A stretch of DNA of 24,340 bases from an uncultured Catenibacterium sp. (GTDB lineage Bacteria > Bacillota_I > Bacilli_A > Erysipelotrichales > Coprobacillaceae). Numbering within the stretch: the stretch's first letter is position 1; the number at the start of each line of letters is the position of its first letter. The notes beneath the pieces were generated by a model. That model worked only from the letters and a program-made list of their open reading frames with translations. It searched no databases and was not told the origin of the DNA. The translations under genes and the position numbers were made by a program. The DNA lies in assembly GCF_900540665.1 (NCBI RefSeq), contig NZ_UQGV01000022.1, positions 1-24,340 of the forward strand, written 5' to 3'. Positions 7,238 through 16,656 of this stretch are shown piece by piece.

Positions 7238-7252
7238 GAAAGAAGGTTTTCT

Positions 7253-7678
7253 ATGGATTTAGTCAGAGAGTTGATGGAAGCTTTTGAACAAGCTGATATC
7301 GATAAGATGAAAATTGAAATGGAAGGCGTGAAACTTGAACTTGAAAAGAGTCAACAGGTGCAGGTAACTGCACCTGTCACTGTATCTAGTGAAAGTGCGC
7401 CTGTTGTAAAAGAAGTAAAGGAAGAAAAAACAGTTATTAGTGGTACAGAAGTAAAGGCCCCTCTTGTAGGAGTTTATTATTCTTCTCCTTCCCCAGATGA
7501 TCAGCCTTTTGTCAAGGAAGGGTCAAAAGTCACTAAGGGACAGACATTATGTATTATTGAAGCCATGAAGGTTATGAATGAAATCAAGGCGCCTGTAGAT
7601 GGCACTGTCCGTTCTCTATTAGTGAAGGATGAAGATTTAGTCAGCTTTGATCAGACTTTAATGATCATCGAGGAATAG
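7253..7678 (+). CDS. accB: Acetyl-CoA carboxylase biotin carboxyl carrier protein
   Basis: AccB carries the biotin that shuttles CO2 from biotin carboxylase to carboxyltransferase. The 141-residue protein has a helical N-terminus, an Ala/Pro/Val-rich linker (about 36-60) and a C-terminal biotinyl domain. The biotin lysine is Lys106 in EAMKVMNE; the usual EAMKMMN has Met where this has Val, a mild change. The 'thumb' loop SPSPDDQPFV is present, as expected for a true AccB. The frame opens upstream at TTG 7226, but AGAAGG (7241-7246) points to ATG 7253. Its stop and the accC start are one base apart. Confidence 0.95.
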   Translation: MDLVRELMEAFEQADIDKMKIEMEGVKLELEKSQQVQVTAPVTVSSESAPVVKEVKEEKTVISGTEVKAPLVGVYYSSPSPDDQPFVKEGSKVTKGQTLCIIEAMKVMNEIKAPVDGTVRSLLVKDEDLVSFDQTLMIIEE

Positions 7679-7679
7679 T

Positions 7680-9041
7680 ATGTTTAAGAAGATTTTAATT
7701 GCGAATCGTGGAGAAATCGCTGTTCGTATTATTCGTGCATGTAAAGAGATGGATATTTTAACGGTAGCCATTTATTCTACGGCTGATCAGAATGCATTAC
7801 ATGTACAGTTAGCGGATGAAGCAGTATGTGTCGGTGGTCCTAAGAGTGCTGATAGTTATTTAAATAAGGAAGCGATTATTACTGCAGCTGTTGAGACAGG
7901 ATGTCAGGCTATTCATCCAGGTTTTGGTTTTTTATCTGAAAATAGTGATTTCGCAAGACTAGTGGAAACATGTGGACTTAAATTTATTGGTCCTAAGGGT
8001 GATGTTATTGATGCATTAGGTAATAAGTCCAAGGCAAGAGAAATGATGATTGAAGCAGGTGTTCCTGTTGTACCTGGATCTAATGGTTCAGTCAATACAT
8101 ATGAAGAATTAAAAGAAGTTGTGAATGAGATTGGTTATCCTGTGCTTATTAAAGCGAGTGCCGGTGGCGGAGGACGTGGTATGCGTAAGGCCTTTAGTGA
8201 AGATGAACTAGAGAATGCCTTTATGACTGCCAAAGCAGAAGCCAAAGCATGCTTTGGGGATGATGATATGTATGTAGAGAAGCTTGTATTGAATCCTAAG
8301 CATATTGAGTTCCAGATTTTAGCGGATGAGCATGGCAATGTCATTCATTTAGGTGAAAGAGACTGCTCTATTCAAAGACGTAATCAGAAGATGATAGAAG
8401 AAGCACCATGTAAATTACTGGATGATTCTTTACGTTTAAAGATGGGTGAATCTGCCGTTAAAGCAGCACAGGGTGCTGGATATACCAATGCTGGGACTGT
8501 TGAGTTTGTTTTAGATGAACACAACAACTATTACTTCATTGAGATGAATACGCGTATTCAGGTAGAACATCCTATTACTGAAATGGTCACTGGTATTGAT
8601 CTCATTAAGCAGCAGATTCGTATTGCATCAGGTTTACCTTTAAGCTTTAAACAGGAAGATATTACTTTACAAGGTCATTCTATTGAATGTCGTATTAATG
8701 CGGAAGATCCCTTCCATAACTTTAGACCATGTCCTGGTCAGGTGAACTTCATGCATTTACCTGGAGGACCAGGTGTAAGAGTGGATACGATGTTATATAC
8801 AGGTTATACACTCCCTACTCAATATGATTCAATGGTCGCAAAAGTGATTGTCCATGCCCCTACTCGACTAGAAGCAATCAAGCGTATGAGACGCGCTTTA
8901 AGTGAACTTGTGATTGAAGGTATTACGACTAACCAGACATTACAGTTCTATATCCTACATCAGCCTGATTATATTAAAGGACATTTTAATACAAGCTTTA
9001 TTGAAACACATTTAGATGAGATGGTGAGTGAAAATGGATAG
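7680..9041 (+). CDS. accC: Acetyl-CoA carboxylase, biotin carboxylase subunit
   Basis: AccC carboxylates the biotin of AccB using ATP and bicarbonate. The 453 residues match the family length. The N-terminal segment is FKKILIANRGEIAVRIIRAC, the ATP-grasp glycine loop AGGGGRGMR is at about 161-169, and the catalytic/ATP-binding stretch EMNTRIQVEHPITE and the biotin carboxylase C-terminal domain follow. The ATG is one base past the accB stop, with the ribosome binding site GAGGAA inside accB, so the two should be made in step. Confidence 0.97.
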   Translation: MFKKILIANRGEIAVRIIRACKEMDILTVAIYSTADQNALHVQLADEAVCVGGPKSADSYLNKEAIITAAVETGCQAIHPGFGFLSENSDFARLVETCGLKFIGPKGDVIDALGNKSKAREMMIEAGVPVVPGSNGSVNTYEELKEVVNEIGYPVLIKASAGGGGRGMRKAFSEDELENAFMTAKAEAKACFGDDDMYVEKLVLNPKHIEFQILADEHGNVIHLGERDCSIQRRNQKMIEEAPCKLLDDSLRLKMGESAVKAAQGAGYTNAGTVEFVLDEHNNYYFIEMNTRIQVEHPITEMVTGIDLIKQQIRIASGLPLSFKQEDITLQGHSIECRINAEDPFHNFRPCPGQVNFMHLPGGPGVRVDTMLYTGYTLPTQYDSMVAKVIVHAPTRLEAIKRMRRALSELVIEGITTNQTLQFYILHQPDYIKGHFNTSFIETHLDEMVSENG

Positions 9042-9894
9042 TATCTGGAAGAAAAGAAAACAACAATTACAGGACTTTCGTCGTTATTTAAATAAAGACA
9101 ACAAAGTCAAGAAGCAGGAAGTGCCTGATGGGTTATATCAGGCATGTCCTAACTGTAATAGTACAATTCGTACACTTGATTTAAAGAATCATTTACAGGT
9201 ATGTCCACAATGTGGTCATCACCTCTTTATTGATGCTTATGCACGTTTAGATGCGTTGTTTGATCATGGTAAATATAAGGAATACTACACTTCTATGAAA
9301 TCAGGAAATCCATTAGGATTCCCTGGTTATGAAGAAAAACTTGAGAAGTATGAATATAAGACAGGTTTACATGATGGGGTTGTTGTCGCAGGTGGTCGTA
9401 TTGATCATATGCGTACGATTGTCGTTGTGATGGATCATCGTTTTATGATGGCTTCTATGGGTAGTGTGGCTGGTGAAAAGATTACACGTGCAATTGAAAT
9501 GGCAACAAGAAAAAAATTACCTTTGATTATTTTTACATCAAGTGGTGGTGCAAGAATGCAGGAAGGCATCTTCTCTTTAATGCAGATGGGTAAGACATGT
9601 GCTGCATTAAAACGTCATTTAGATGCTGGACTTCTTTATATTTCTTATTTAACACATCCTACAACAGGAGGTGTCACTGCATCATTCGCAATGCTTGGTG
9701 ATATTAATATTGCAGAACCAGAAGCTTTAGTTGGTTTTGCAGGACCTAGAGTTATTGAAAGTACTATGAAGACAAAGCTACCTGATGGATTCCAGCGTGC
9801 TGAATTCTTAGAGAATCATGGCTTTGTAGATATGATTGTGGAACGTGAGAAGATGCGTGACACATTGGCTTTATTATTACGTATGCATGCATAA
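9034..9894 (+). CDS. accD: Acetyl-CoA carboxylase carboxyltransferase beta subunit
   Basis: AccD pairs with AccA to move the carboxyl group from biotin to acetyl-CoA. An N-terminal four-cysteine zinc ribbon (Cys38, 41, 57, 60) precedes the crotonase-fold carboxyltransferase domain with SSGGARMQEG and HPTTGGVTASFA. The frame could start at GTG 9028, but ATG 9034 is better spaced from GGTGAG; it overlaps the end of accC by 8 nt. The protein is about 286 residues, normal for the family. Confidence 0.96.
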   Translation: MDSIWKKRKQQLQDFRRYLNKDNKVKKQEVPDGLYQACPNCNSTIRTLDLKNHLQVCPQCGHHLFIDAYARLDALFDHGKYKEYYTSMKSGNPLGFPGYEEKLEKYEYKTGLHDGVVVAGGRIDHMRTIVVVMDHRFMMASMGSVAGEKITRAIEMATRKKLPLIIFTSSGGARMQEGIFSLMQMGKTCAALKRHLDAGLLYISYLTHPTTGGVTASFAMLGDINIAEPEALVGFAGPRVIESTMKTKLPDGFQRAEFLENHGFVDMIVEREKMRDTLALLLRMHA

Positions 9895-9904
9895 GGAGGT
9901 TTAT

Positions 9905-10843
9905 ATGTCTTTAAAGGAAAAGGAAGAAAAGATTGCGGAGCTAGAAAAGAAGCTTGCAATCATTAAGAATGATAGAGAAATAGATTCCAGTAAGATTGAA
10001 GAAACAATCAATGATTATAAGAAAGAGACATATTCACATCTTTGTGCATATGATCGTGTTTATCTTGCAAGAAAGCCCGAGCGTTCTCATATACATGAGT
10101 TTATTGATCATGTGTTTGATGAGTTTGTAGAAATGCGTGGTGATCGTTATTTCAAGGATGATCAGGCAATTGTCGGTGGTATTGGGATGTTTAATAACAT
10201 GCCAGTCACAATTATCGGACATCAAAAAGGAAGAAGCATTGATGAAAATTTAAAGTGTCAGTTTGGTATGGCAAGTCCTGAAGGGTATCGTAAAGGGATG
10301 CGTTTAATGAAACAGGCAGAGAAGTTCCATCGTCCTATTATTACTTTTATTGATACTCCGGGTGCTTATCCTGGTATTAGTTCTGAAGAGAATGGTATTG
10401 GTGAAGCGATTGGTCAGAGTCTGATGATGATGAGTGATTTAGAGGTTCCTATTATTGTGATTATTACTGGTGAAGGGGGAAGTGGTGGTGCTTTAGCCCT
10501 AAGTATCGGTGATCACTTAGCTATGTTAGAGAATGCGGTTTATTCTGTTTTATCTCCTGAAGGTTTTGCATCTATTCTTTGGAAAGATGTGAAAGGAGAA
10601 CGTATTGAGGAAGCATGTGAAGTCATGAAGATGACAGCTGAAGATTTATATCATTATGGGATTATTGATGAAATCATCAAGGAACCTCTAGGTGGTATGA
10701 CTACAAATCCTGTCGCTGTATATAGAAATATACGTAAGGTGATTAGAGAACAGTTAGATATTCTAGTCCCAATGGATGTAAATACTTTAATACGCAAGAG
10801 ATATAACAGATATCGTAAGATTGGAGAATGGAAGAATGGATAA
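9905..10843 (+). CDS. accA: Acetyl-CoA carboxylase carboxyltransferase alpha subunit
   Basis: AccA is the acetyl-CoA-binding half of the carboxyltransferase. The 312-residue protein has the usual N-terminal coiled-coil-like helix (KEKEEKIAELEKKL), then RDEFIDHVFDEF-like and MRGDR segments, GAYPG and EGGSGGALALS, which form the oxyanion and CoA sites. The frame extends upstream into accD, but AGGAGG (9894-9899) sets the start at ATG 9905. The accD-accA order and 10-nt gap imply joint expression of the complex. Confidence 0.96.
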   Translation: MSLKEKEEKIAELEKKLAIIKNDREIDSSKIEETINDYKKETYSHLCAYDRVYLARKPERSHIHEFIDHVFDEFVEMRGDRYFKDDQAIVGGIGMFNNMPVTIIGHQKGRSIDENLKCQFGMASPEGYRKGMRLMKQAEKFHRPIITFIDTPGAYPGISSEENGIGEAIGQSLMMMSDLEVPIIVIITGEGGSGGALALSIGDHLAMLENAVYSVLSPEGFASILWKDVKGERIEEACEVMKMTAEDLYHYGIIDEIIKEPLGGMTTNPVAVYRNIRKVIREQLDILVPMDVNTLIRKRYNRYRKIGEWKNG

Positions 10844-11756
10844 AGGTATTTCTGTCATCGATACAGGATATTATGTACCTGAGAATGTACTGACTAATGA
10901 TGATCTATCAAAGATAGTTGATACGAGTGATGAATGGATTTACCCCCGCACTGGTATCAAGAAACGTCATATATGTAAAGATGAAACACTTATAGATATG
11001 GCTTATAAGGCATCTTTAAAGGCATTAAACAACATCAATAAAGAAGATATTGGAATCATTATTGTGGCAACAATGTCTTCTCCCTATAATACCCCTTCTA
11101 TTGCCTGTCTCTTACAGGAACGTTTAGGTTTAAATAATAATGTATTTGCGTTTGATTTAAACGGGGCATGTAGTGGGTTTGTCTATGCATTATCAGTGGC
11201 ACGTTCATTACTTTATACAAGTGATAAGCGTTATGCCTTAATTATTGGTGCTGAACAGCTTTCAAATCTCATTGATTGGAAAGATCGTACAACATGCATC
11301 TTGTTTGGTGATGGCGCTGGTGCTGTTGTCATAGAGAAAGAAAATAAGTTATTTTGTGATTATCAAGGATCAGAAGGCAATGAAGAAGTGCTTTATGGTT
11401 TAAAGAATGATTATTTACATATGGAAGGTAAAGAAGTATTTAAGTTTGCGACAAGAGTTCTTCCTATGTGTATAGAGAAAGTATTAGAGAAAGCATCACT
11501 TACTAAAGATGATATTGATTACTTTGTGGTGCATCAGGCGAATGAAAGAATTATTCGTCATGTCTATAAGAAAATGAAAATAACATCGGATAAGTTTTAT
11601 CTGAATGTCGATGAATATGGTAATACATCTGCTGCAAGTATTCCTCTTGTACTTGGAGAGATGAATGAAAAGAAGTTATTAAAAAGAGGTATGAAGATAC
11701 TCTGTGTTGGTTTTGGTGCAGGACTAACTTATGGTGCCAATCTGATAGAGTGGTAA
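10836..11756 (+). CDS. fabH: 3-oxoacyl-ACP synthase III
   Basis: FabH starts fatty acid chains by condensing an acyl-CoA primer with malonyl-ACP. The catalytic triad is complete: Cys112 in GACSGF, His233 in HQAN and Asn263 in YGNTS. The C-terminal GFGAGLTYG motif is present. The frame opens at TTG 10821, but ATG 10836, 9 nt after GGAG, is the likely start; it overlaps the accA stop. At 306 residues it is slightly short for the family but has no visible gap. The primer specificity (straight or branched) cannot be read from the sequence. Confidence 0.95.
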   Translation: MDKGISVIDTGYYVPENVLTNDDLSKIVDTSDEWIYPRTGIKKRHICKDETLIDMAYKASLKALNNINKEDIGIIIVATMSSPYNTPSIACLLQERLGLNNNVFAFDLNGACSGFVYALSVARSLLYTSDKRYALIIGAEQLSNLIDWKDRTTCILFGDGAGAVVIEKENKLFCDYQGSEGNEEVLYGLKNDYLHMEGKEVFKFATRVLPMCIEKVLEKASLTKDDIDYFVVHQANERIIRHVYKKMKITSDKFYLNVDEYGNTSAASIPLVLGEMNEKKLLKRGMKILCVGFGAGLTYGANLIEW

Positions 11757-11766
11757 GGAGAAGACT

Positions 11767-12702
11767 ATGTGGTTAAATGAAACATTAAAGATTAAATACC
11801 CTCTTATTCAGGGTGGTATGGCTAATATTGCGACAGGTGCTTTTGCGGCAGCTGTATCTAATGCAGGTGGTTTAGGACTTATTGCAGGTGGTGGTATGTC
11901 TCCTGAAATGTTAAGAGAAAATATCCGTGAAGCAAAGAAACTTACTGATAAGCCTTTTGGTGTTAATTTGATGTTATTACATCCTCAAGCAGGAGAAATG
12001 GCTGATATTGTGGTAGAAGAAAAAGTACCTGTTGTTACAACAGGTGCTGGTAATCCAGGTATTTATATTAAGAAATGGAAGGAAGCAGGTATTATTGTGA
12101 TGCCTGTAGTCCCTAGTGTTGCCCTTGCGAGACGTATGGAAAAAGCAGGTGTGGATGCCGTTATTGCGGAAGGAACTGAATCTGGTGGTCATGTAGGAGA
12201 ATTGACTACTATGGCTTTAGCACCACAGGTAAAGGCTGCAGTGAATATTCCTGTGATTGTTGCAGGTGGGATTGCAAGTGGTAAACAGCTTCTTGCAGCA
12301 GTTGCACTTGGTGCTGATGGTGTACAGGTTGGTACTATTCTTCTTGCAAGTACAGAATGTCCTATTCACCAGAACTATAAGAATGCGATTATTAAAGCAA
12401 AAGATACTGATACAACAGTAACTGGACGTATTGCTGGAACTCCTGTACGTATCTTAAAAAACAAGATGGCACGTACTTATATTAAGAAAGAAAAAGAAGG
12501 AGCCGAAATGATGGAACTAGAGAAGTATACATTAGGTTCTTTAAAACGCGCTGTATTTGAAGGTGATGTAGAAACCGGTTCTTTAATGAGTGGTCAGGTA
12601 GCTGGTATGGTGCATGAAGAAAGAAGTCTTAAAGACATCATTGAAGGTTTATTTAAAGAATATGAAGAAGAAAAGAAGCGTGTGATGGAGGTTCATCTAT
12701 GA
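11767..12702 (+). CDS. fabK: Enoyl-ACP reductase II, FMN-dependent
   Basis: FabK reduces trans-2-enoyl-ACP in the last step of each elongation cycle, using FMN and NAD(P)H. It is a TIM-barrel flavoprotein of the NMO superfamily, 311 residues long. IQGGMANIATG opens the barrel, His142 in ESGGHVGE is the conserved active-site histidine, and VIVAGGIASG and ADGVQVGT form the FMN phosphate site. No FabI-type reductase is in the window. The ribosome binding site AAGGAG is well placed. The gene overlaps the next NMO-family gene by 4 nt (ATGA). Confidence 0.94.
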   Translation: MWLNETLKIKYPLIQGGMANIATGAFAAAVSNAGGLGLIAGGGMSPEMLRENIREAKKLTDKPFGVNLMLLHPQAGEMADIVVEEKVPVVTTGAGNPGIYIKKWKEAGIIVMPVVPSVALARRMEKAGVDAVIAEGTESGGHVGELTTMALAPQVKAAVNIPVIVAGGIASGKQLLAAVALGADGVQVGTILLASTECPIHQNYKNAIIKAKDTDTTVTGRIAGTPVRILKNKMARTYIKKEKEGAEMMELEKYTLGSLKRAVFEGDVETGSLMSGQVAGMVHEERSLKDIIEGLFKEYEEEKKRVMEVHL

Positions 12703-13736
12703 AAATAGGATCACATTCTTTATCTCTCCCTTTAATTCAGGGAGGAATGGGTGTTGGTGTTTCCTTAAGTTCTTTAGCTGGAAATGTAGCTAAGAAAGGC
12801 GCAATGGGTGTTATTTCTACAGCTCAGATTGGTTTTAAAAAGCCTTCTTTTCTTAAAGATACAAAGAAAGCGAATCTAGAAGCGATTGATGAAGAAATCA
12901 AACGTGCTAAAGAGATTTCAAATAATAACGGCATGGTAGCAGTCAATGTCATGGTAGCCTTAAGTGATTATGAACAGCATGTCAGACAAGCTGTTAAAAG
13001 TGGTGTAGATGCGATCATTTCTGGGGCTGGTCTTCCTTTAAAACTTCCTGAATATGTGGATGAAAAGACAGCGATTGCGCCTATTGTATCTTCTGGTAAG
13101 GCAGCACGTTTGATATTAAACAAGTGGAAACGTCAATATGATCGTACAGCTGACTTTATTGTGATTGAAGGATATAAAGCAGGTGGTCATCTTGGATTTA
13201 AGAAGGAAGAACTATTAGAGAATACATGTGCTTCTCTAAAGGATATCTTGAAGGATGTTAAAGAAGTTGTAAAAAGCTTTGAAGAGCTATTTAATCACTC
13301 TATTCCAGTCTTTGTCGCTGGTGGCATCTATACTAATGAAGATATTAAAGAGATGTTAGAAGCTGGTGCGGATGGTGTTCAGATGGGTACACGTTTTATT
13401 GGTACTTATGAATGTGATGCTTCAATGGAGTATAAGAATTATTTTATTAATGGTAAGAAGGAAGATATCAAAATTGTACAGTCTCCTGTTGGTATGCCAG
13501 GACGTGCTTTTATGACACCTTTTATGGAAAAGACACATCCTATCAAGAGATGTTTTAGATGTATTGCGAGCTGTGATATGAAGTCTATTCCTTATTGTAT
13601 TACTCAGGCTTTAATTAATGCGGTAAATGGTGATTGTGAGAATGGTCTTGTATTTACTGGCACAAACGGATATCGCATTGACAAGCTTGTACATGTAAGT
13701 GATCTGATTGATGAATTAATGGAGGGTATTGTATGA
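12699..13736 (+). CDS. FabK-related NMO-family flavoenzyme with a four-cysteine cluster (FabX-like candidate)
   Basis: A second TIM-barrel FMN protein of the nitronate monooxygenase superfamily directly after fabK, 345 residues. IQGGMGVGVS begins the barrel, His164 sits in AGGHLGF, and FVAGGIYTNED plus ADGVQMGTRF form the FMN phosphate site. Unlike FabK it has a C-terminal cluster Cys285-x2-Cys288-x3-Cys292-x7-Cys300, of the kind that binds [4Fe-4S]. H. pylori FabX, an NMO-family enzyme with FMN and [4Fe-4S], makes the cis double bond of unsaturated fatty acids. The operon lacks fabA, fabM and fabN, so a similar role here is attractive but inferred. It is coupled on both sides by 4-nt ATGA overlaps. 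Alternatives are a true nitronate monooxygenase or a second enoyl reductase. Confidence 0.85.
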   Translation: MKIGSHSLSLPLIQGGMGVGVSLSSLAGNVAKKGAMGVISTAQIGFKKPSFLKDTKKANLEAIDEEIKRAKEISNNNGMVAVNVMVALSDYEQHVRQAVKSGVDAIISGAGLPLKLPEYVDEKTAIAPIVSSGKAARLILNKWKRQYDRTADFIVIEGYKAGGHLGFKKEELLENTCASLKDILKDVKEVVKSFEELFNHSIPVFVAGGIYTNEDIKEMLEAGADGVQMGTRFIGTYECDASMEYKNYFINGKKEDIKIVQSPVGMPGRAFMTPFMEKTHPIKRCFRCIASCDMKSIPYCITQALINAVNGDCENGLVFTGTNGYRIDKLVHVSDLIDELMEGIV

Positions 13737-14656
13737 AACTCGGTTTTATCTATGCAGGACAAGGAACACAATATGTAGGTATGGGACAGTCTTTTTATGA
13801 AAATGATGAAGACTGTAAGAACTTATTAGATAATGTAAAGTTAGATTTTGATTTAAAGGATATCATGTTTAATAGTGATGAAAAGACTATTAGTACGACA
13901 CGTTTCACTCAGCCAGCGATGGTAGCAGTTGCCAATATGGCGACTCTTCTTTTAAAGAAGAATGGGATTACACCTGATTATGTATGTGGTTTATCATTAG
14001 GTGAATACAGTGCTTTAAGTGCAGCAGGTGTATTTGACCCTGAAACAGCAATTCAAGTTGTAAGAGAAAGAGGTCTTGCAATGGAAAAGGCAGCTGAAGG
14101 TATAGAAAGTGCGATGATGGCTATTCTTGGACTTGAACGTGAGCCATTACTTGATATATGTGTTGGCTGTGATGGGTATGTTTCTATTGCGAACTATAAC
14201 TGTCCTGGACAATTAGTTATTGCAGGAGAAAAGAAAGCAGTAGAAGAAGCTGGTCAGAAGGCATTGGATCATGGTGCAAGAAGAGCTGTACCTTTAAATA
14301 CAAGTGGTCCTTTCCATACATTGTTATTAAAGGATGCAAGTGCAAGACTTCATGAAGTATTTAAAGATGTTACATTCCATGAAATGAATGTACCAGTAAT
14401 CTTCAATTGTACTGGTAAGGTATTAGAAGATTGCAGTGTTCAGGAGATGTTAGAGAAACAGGTCATGAGTACTGTATATTTTGAAGATAGTATTCGTACT
14501 ATGCTTAATAATGGTGTGGATACAATTATAGAGATTGGACCTGGTAAGGTATTAAGTGGTTTTGTCCGTAAGATTGATAGAAAAATCAAGACATATCAGG
14601 TAGAAGATATGGCTTCTTTACAGAAGTGTGTGGAGGCATTAAATGAAACTAAGTAA
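13733..14656 (+). CDS. fabD: Malonyl-CoA:ACP transacylase
   Basis: FabD moves malonyl from CoA to the carrier protein. It has an alpha/beta-hydrolase-like acyltransferase fold with GQGTQ at residues 9-13, the nucleophile Ser88 in GLSLGEYSAL and the catalytic His195 in GPFHT. The length of 307 is standard. The start overlaps the FabX-like gene by 4 nt, and the end overlaps fabG by 14 nt. Confidence 0.97.
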   Translation: MKLGFIYAGQGTQYVGMGQSFYENDEDCKNLLDNVKLDFDLKDIMFNSDEKTISTTRFTQPAMVAVANMATLLLKKNGITPDYVCGLSLGEYSALSAAGVFDPETAIQVVRERGLAMEKAAEGIESAMMAILGLEREPLLDICVGCDGYVSIANYNCPGQLVIAGEKKAVEEAGQKALDHGARRAVPLNTSGPFHTLLLKDASARLHEVFKDVTFHEMNVPVIFNCTGKVLEDCSVQEMLEKQVMSTVYFEDSIRTMLNNGVDTIIEIGPGKVLSGFVRKIDRKIKTYQVEDMASLQKCVEALNETK

Positions 14657-15395
14657 TAAGGTTGCCCTTGTCACTGGGGGGTTAAAAGGTATTGGACATG
14701 CGACAGTGATGGAACTTGCCATGCAGGGTGCAGATATTGCATTAAATTATCGTGCAAGTGAAAAGAATAAAGTATTAGCTGAAGAATTAGTAAAAAAGCT
14801 TAAAGATCTTGGTAGAGATGTATTATGTGTTGAAGGTGATATTTCTCATGAAGAGGATGTAGAAAACATCTTCAAGAGTATCAAGAAGTACTTTGGACAT
14901 CTTGATATTCTTGTGAATAATGCAGGTATTACAAGAGACCAGTTGATTTTAAGAATGAAAATAGAAGACTTTGATGCAGTGATTAATACAAATCTTAAGG
15001 GAACTTATTTATGTATGAAGCAGGCAAGTCGTTTAATGATGAAACAGAAGTCTGGCCATATTATTTCTTTATCTTCTGTCGTAGGTGTGGTTGGTAATGC
15101 AGGACAGGTCAACTATGCAGCAAGTAAAGCAGGTGTTATTGGTATGACAATGTCTCTTGCGAGAGAATTAGGTCCTAGAGGTGTCACTGTGAATGCAGTA
15201 GCTCCTGGATTTATTGAAACTGATATGACAGAAGTATTAAGTGATGAAGTAAAAGAGGGTTTAAAGGCATCTATTCCTTTAGGAACACTTGGACATGTAG
15301 AGGATGTTGCAAAGACAATCGCATTCCTAGCAAGTGATGATGCAAAGTATATTACAGGACAGACCATTCATGTAGATGGTGGAATGGCTATGTAA
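14643..15395 (+). CDS. fabG: 3-oxoacyl-ACP reductase
   Basis: FabG reduces 3-oxoacyl-ACP with NADPH. It is a 250-residue classical short-chain dehydrogenase: the cofactor loop is TGGLKGIG (residues 11-18, with GLK where most FabG proteins have ASR), followed by NNAG, and the catalytic Ser145, Tyr158 and Lys162 in SVVGVVGNAGQVNYAASKAG. The C-terminus ends GQTIHVDGGMAM, as typical. GGAGG lies before the ATG inside fabD. Confidence 0.96.
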   Translation: MKLSNKVALVTGGLKGIGHATVMELAMQGADIALNYRASEKNKVLAEELVKKLKDLGRDVLCVEGDISHEEDVENIFKSIKKYFGHLDILVNNAGITRDQLILRMKIEDFDAVINTNLKGTYLCMKQASRLMMKQKSGHIISLSSVVGVVGNAGQVNYAASKAGVIGMTMSLARELGPRGVTVNAVAPGFIETDMTEVLSDEVKEGLKASIPLGTLGHVEDVAKTIAFLASDDAKYITGQTIHVDGGMAM

Positions 15396-15405
15396 GGAGG
15401 AGCTT

Positions 15406-16656
15406 ATGACAAAACGTAGAGTAGTAGTTACAGGTATAGGAACTATTAATCCTATTGGACATAATGTAGAAGAAACATGGAAGTCTATTGAAGAGGGAAG
15501 ATGTGGTATTGCGCCTATTTCTTTGTTTGATACAAAAGATATGAAGGTCACTCTTGCTGGTGAAGTTAAAGACTTTGATGTCACAAAGTATATTGATAAG
15601 AAAGAAGCCAAAAAGATGGACCGCTTTATCCAGATGGGTATGATTGCGGCTAAGGAAGCAATGGTTGATAGCGAACTTGATATCAATAGTATTAATTCTC
15701 ATCGTTTTGGAGTGATTGTATCAAGTGGTATTGGTGGTTTAGGTTCTATCGAAAAGAACTATCAGACAGGAGAAAAGAGAGGTTTTGATAGAGTATCTCC
15801 TTTCTTTATTCCTATGACTATTTCTAACTTAGCAGCGGGACATATTGCGATTGCTTATCATGCACAGGGATTATGTACTTGTCCAGTGACTGCCTGTGCA
15901 GGTGGTACAAATGCGATTGGTGATGCATTCAGAAATATTCGTGATGGATATCAGGATGTGATGATTGCTGGCGGATGTGAAGCTTCAGTAACTCCTTTAG
16001 GTATTGGTGGATTTACTTCTATGAAGGCTTTAAGTGATGCCACTGATCCTACCCGTGCTTCTATTCCTTTTGATAAAGAAAGAAATGGATTTGTCATGGG
16101 TGAAGGCGCTGGTATTCTTATTCTTGAAGAATTAGAACATGCCTTAAAGAGAGGCGCACATATTTATGGTGAAATGACTGGTTATGGTGTAAGCTGTGAT
16201 GCCCATCATATTACTGCCCCACTTCCTAATGGTGAAGGTGGTGCCTATGCAATGCAGAATGCATTAGATGATGCAGGCATCAATTATGATGTGATTGATT
16301 ATATTAATGCACATGGTACTTCTACTCATTTAAACGATTTATGTGAAACTGAAGCGATTAAATCAGTATTTAAGGAACATGCATACAAGCTTGCAGTAAG
16401 TTCTACTAAAGGTCATACAGGACATTGTTTAGGGGCTGCAGGGGGTATTGAAGCAGTACTATCAGTATTAGCCTTAAAGCACGACTTTATTCCTCCTACT
16501 TTAAATTATCAGGTAAAGGATGAAGAATGTGATTTAAATGTAGTACCAAATATTGGTGTTAAGAAAGATCTTCATTATGTGATGAGTAATTCATTAGGTT
16601 TTGGTGGACATAATGCAAGTATTATATTCAAGGAGTATGACAATGGAACTAAATAG
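15406..16656 (+). CDS. fabF: 3-oxoacyl-ACP synthase II
   Basis: FabF elongates acyl-ACP with malonyl-ACP. The Cys-His-His triad is Cys164 (TACAGG), His303 (NAHGTST) and His340 (HTGH), nearly the same positions as in E. coli FabF. The frame opens upstream within fabG, but AAGGAGG sets the start at ATG 15406, giving 416 residues. No fabB is present, so FabF is the only elongating condensing enzyme in the operon and would have to extend both saturated and unsaturated chains. Confidence 0.96.
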   Translation: MTKRRVVVTGIGTINPIGHNVEETWKSIEEGRCGIAPISLFDTKDMKVTLAGEVKDFDVTKYIDKKEAKKMDRFIQMGMIAAKEAMVDSELDINSINSHRFGVIVSSGIGGLGSIEKNYQTGEKRGFDRVSPFFIPMTISNLAAGHIAIAYHAQGLCTCPVTACAGGTNAIGDAFRNIRDGYQDVMIAGGCEASVTPLGIGGFTSMKALSDATDPTRASIPFDKERNGFVMGEGAGILILEELEHALKRGAHIYGEMTGYGVSCDAHHITAPLPNGEGGAYAMQNALDDAGINYDVIDYINAHGTSTHLNDLCETEAIKSVFKEHAYKLAVSSTKGHTGHCLGAAGGIEAVLSVLALKHDFIPPTLNYQVKDEECDLNVVPNIGVKKDLHYVMSNSLGFGGHNASIIFKEYDNGTK

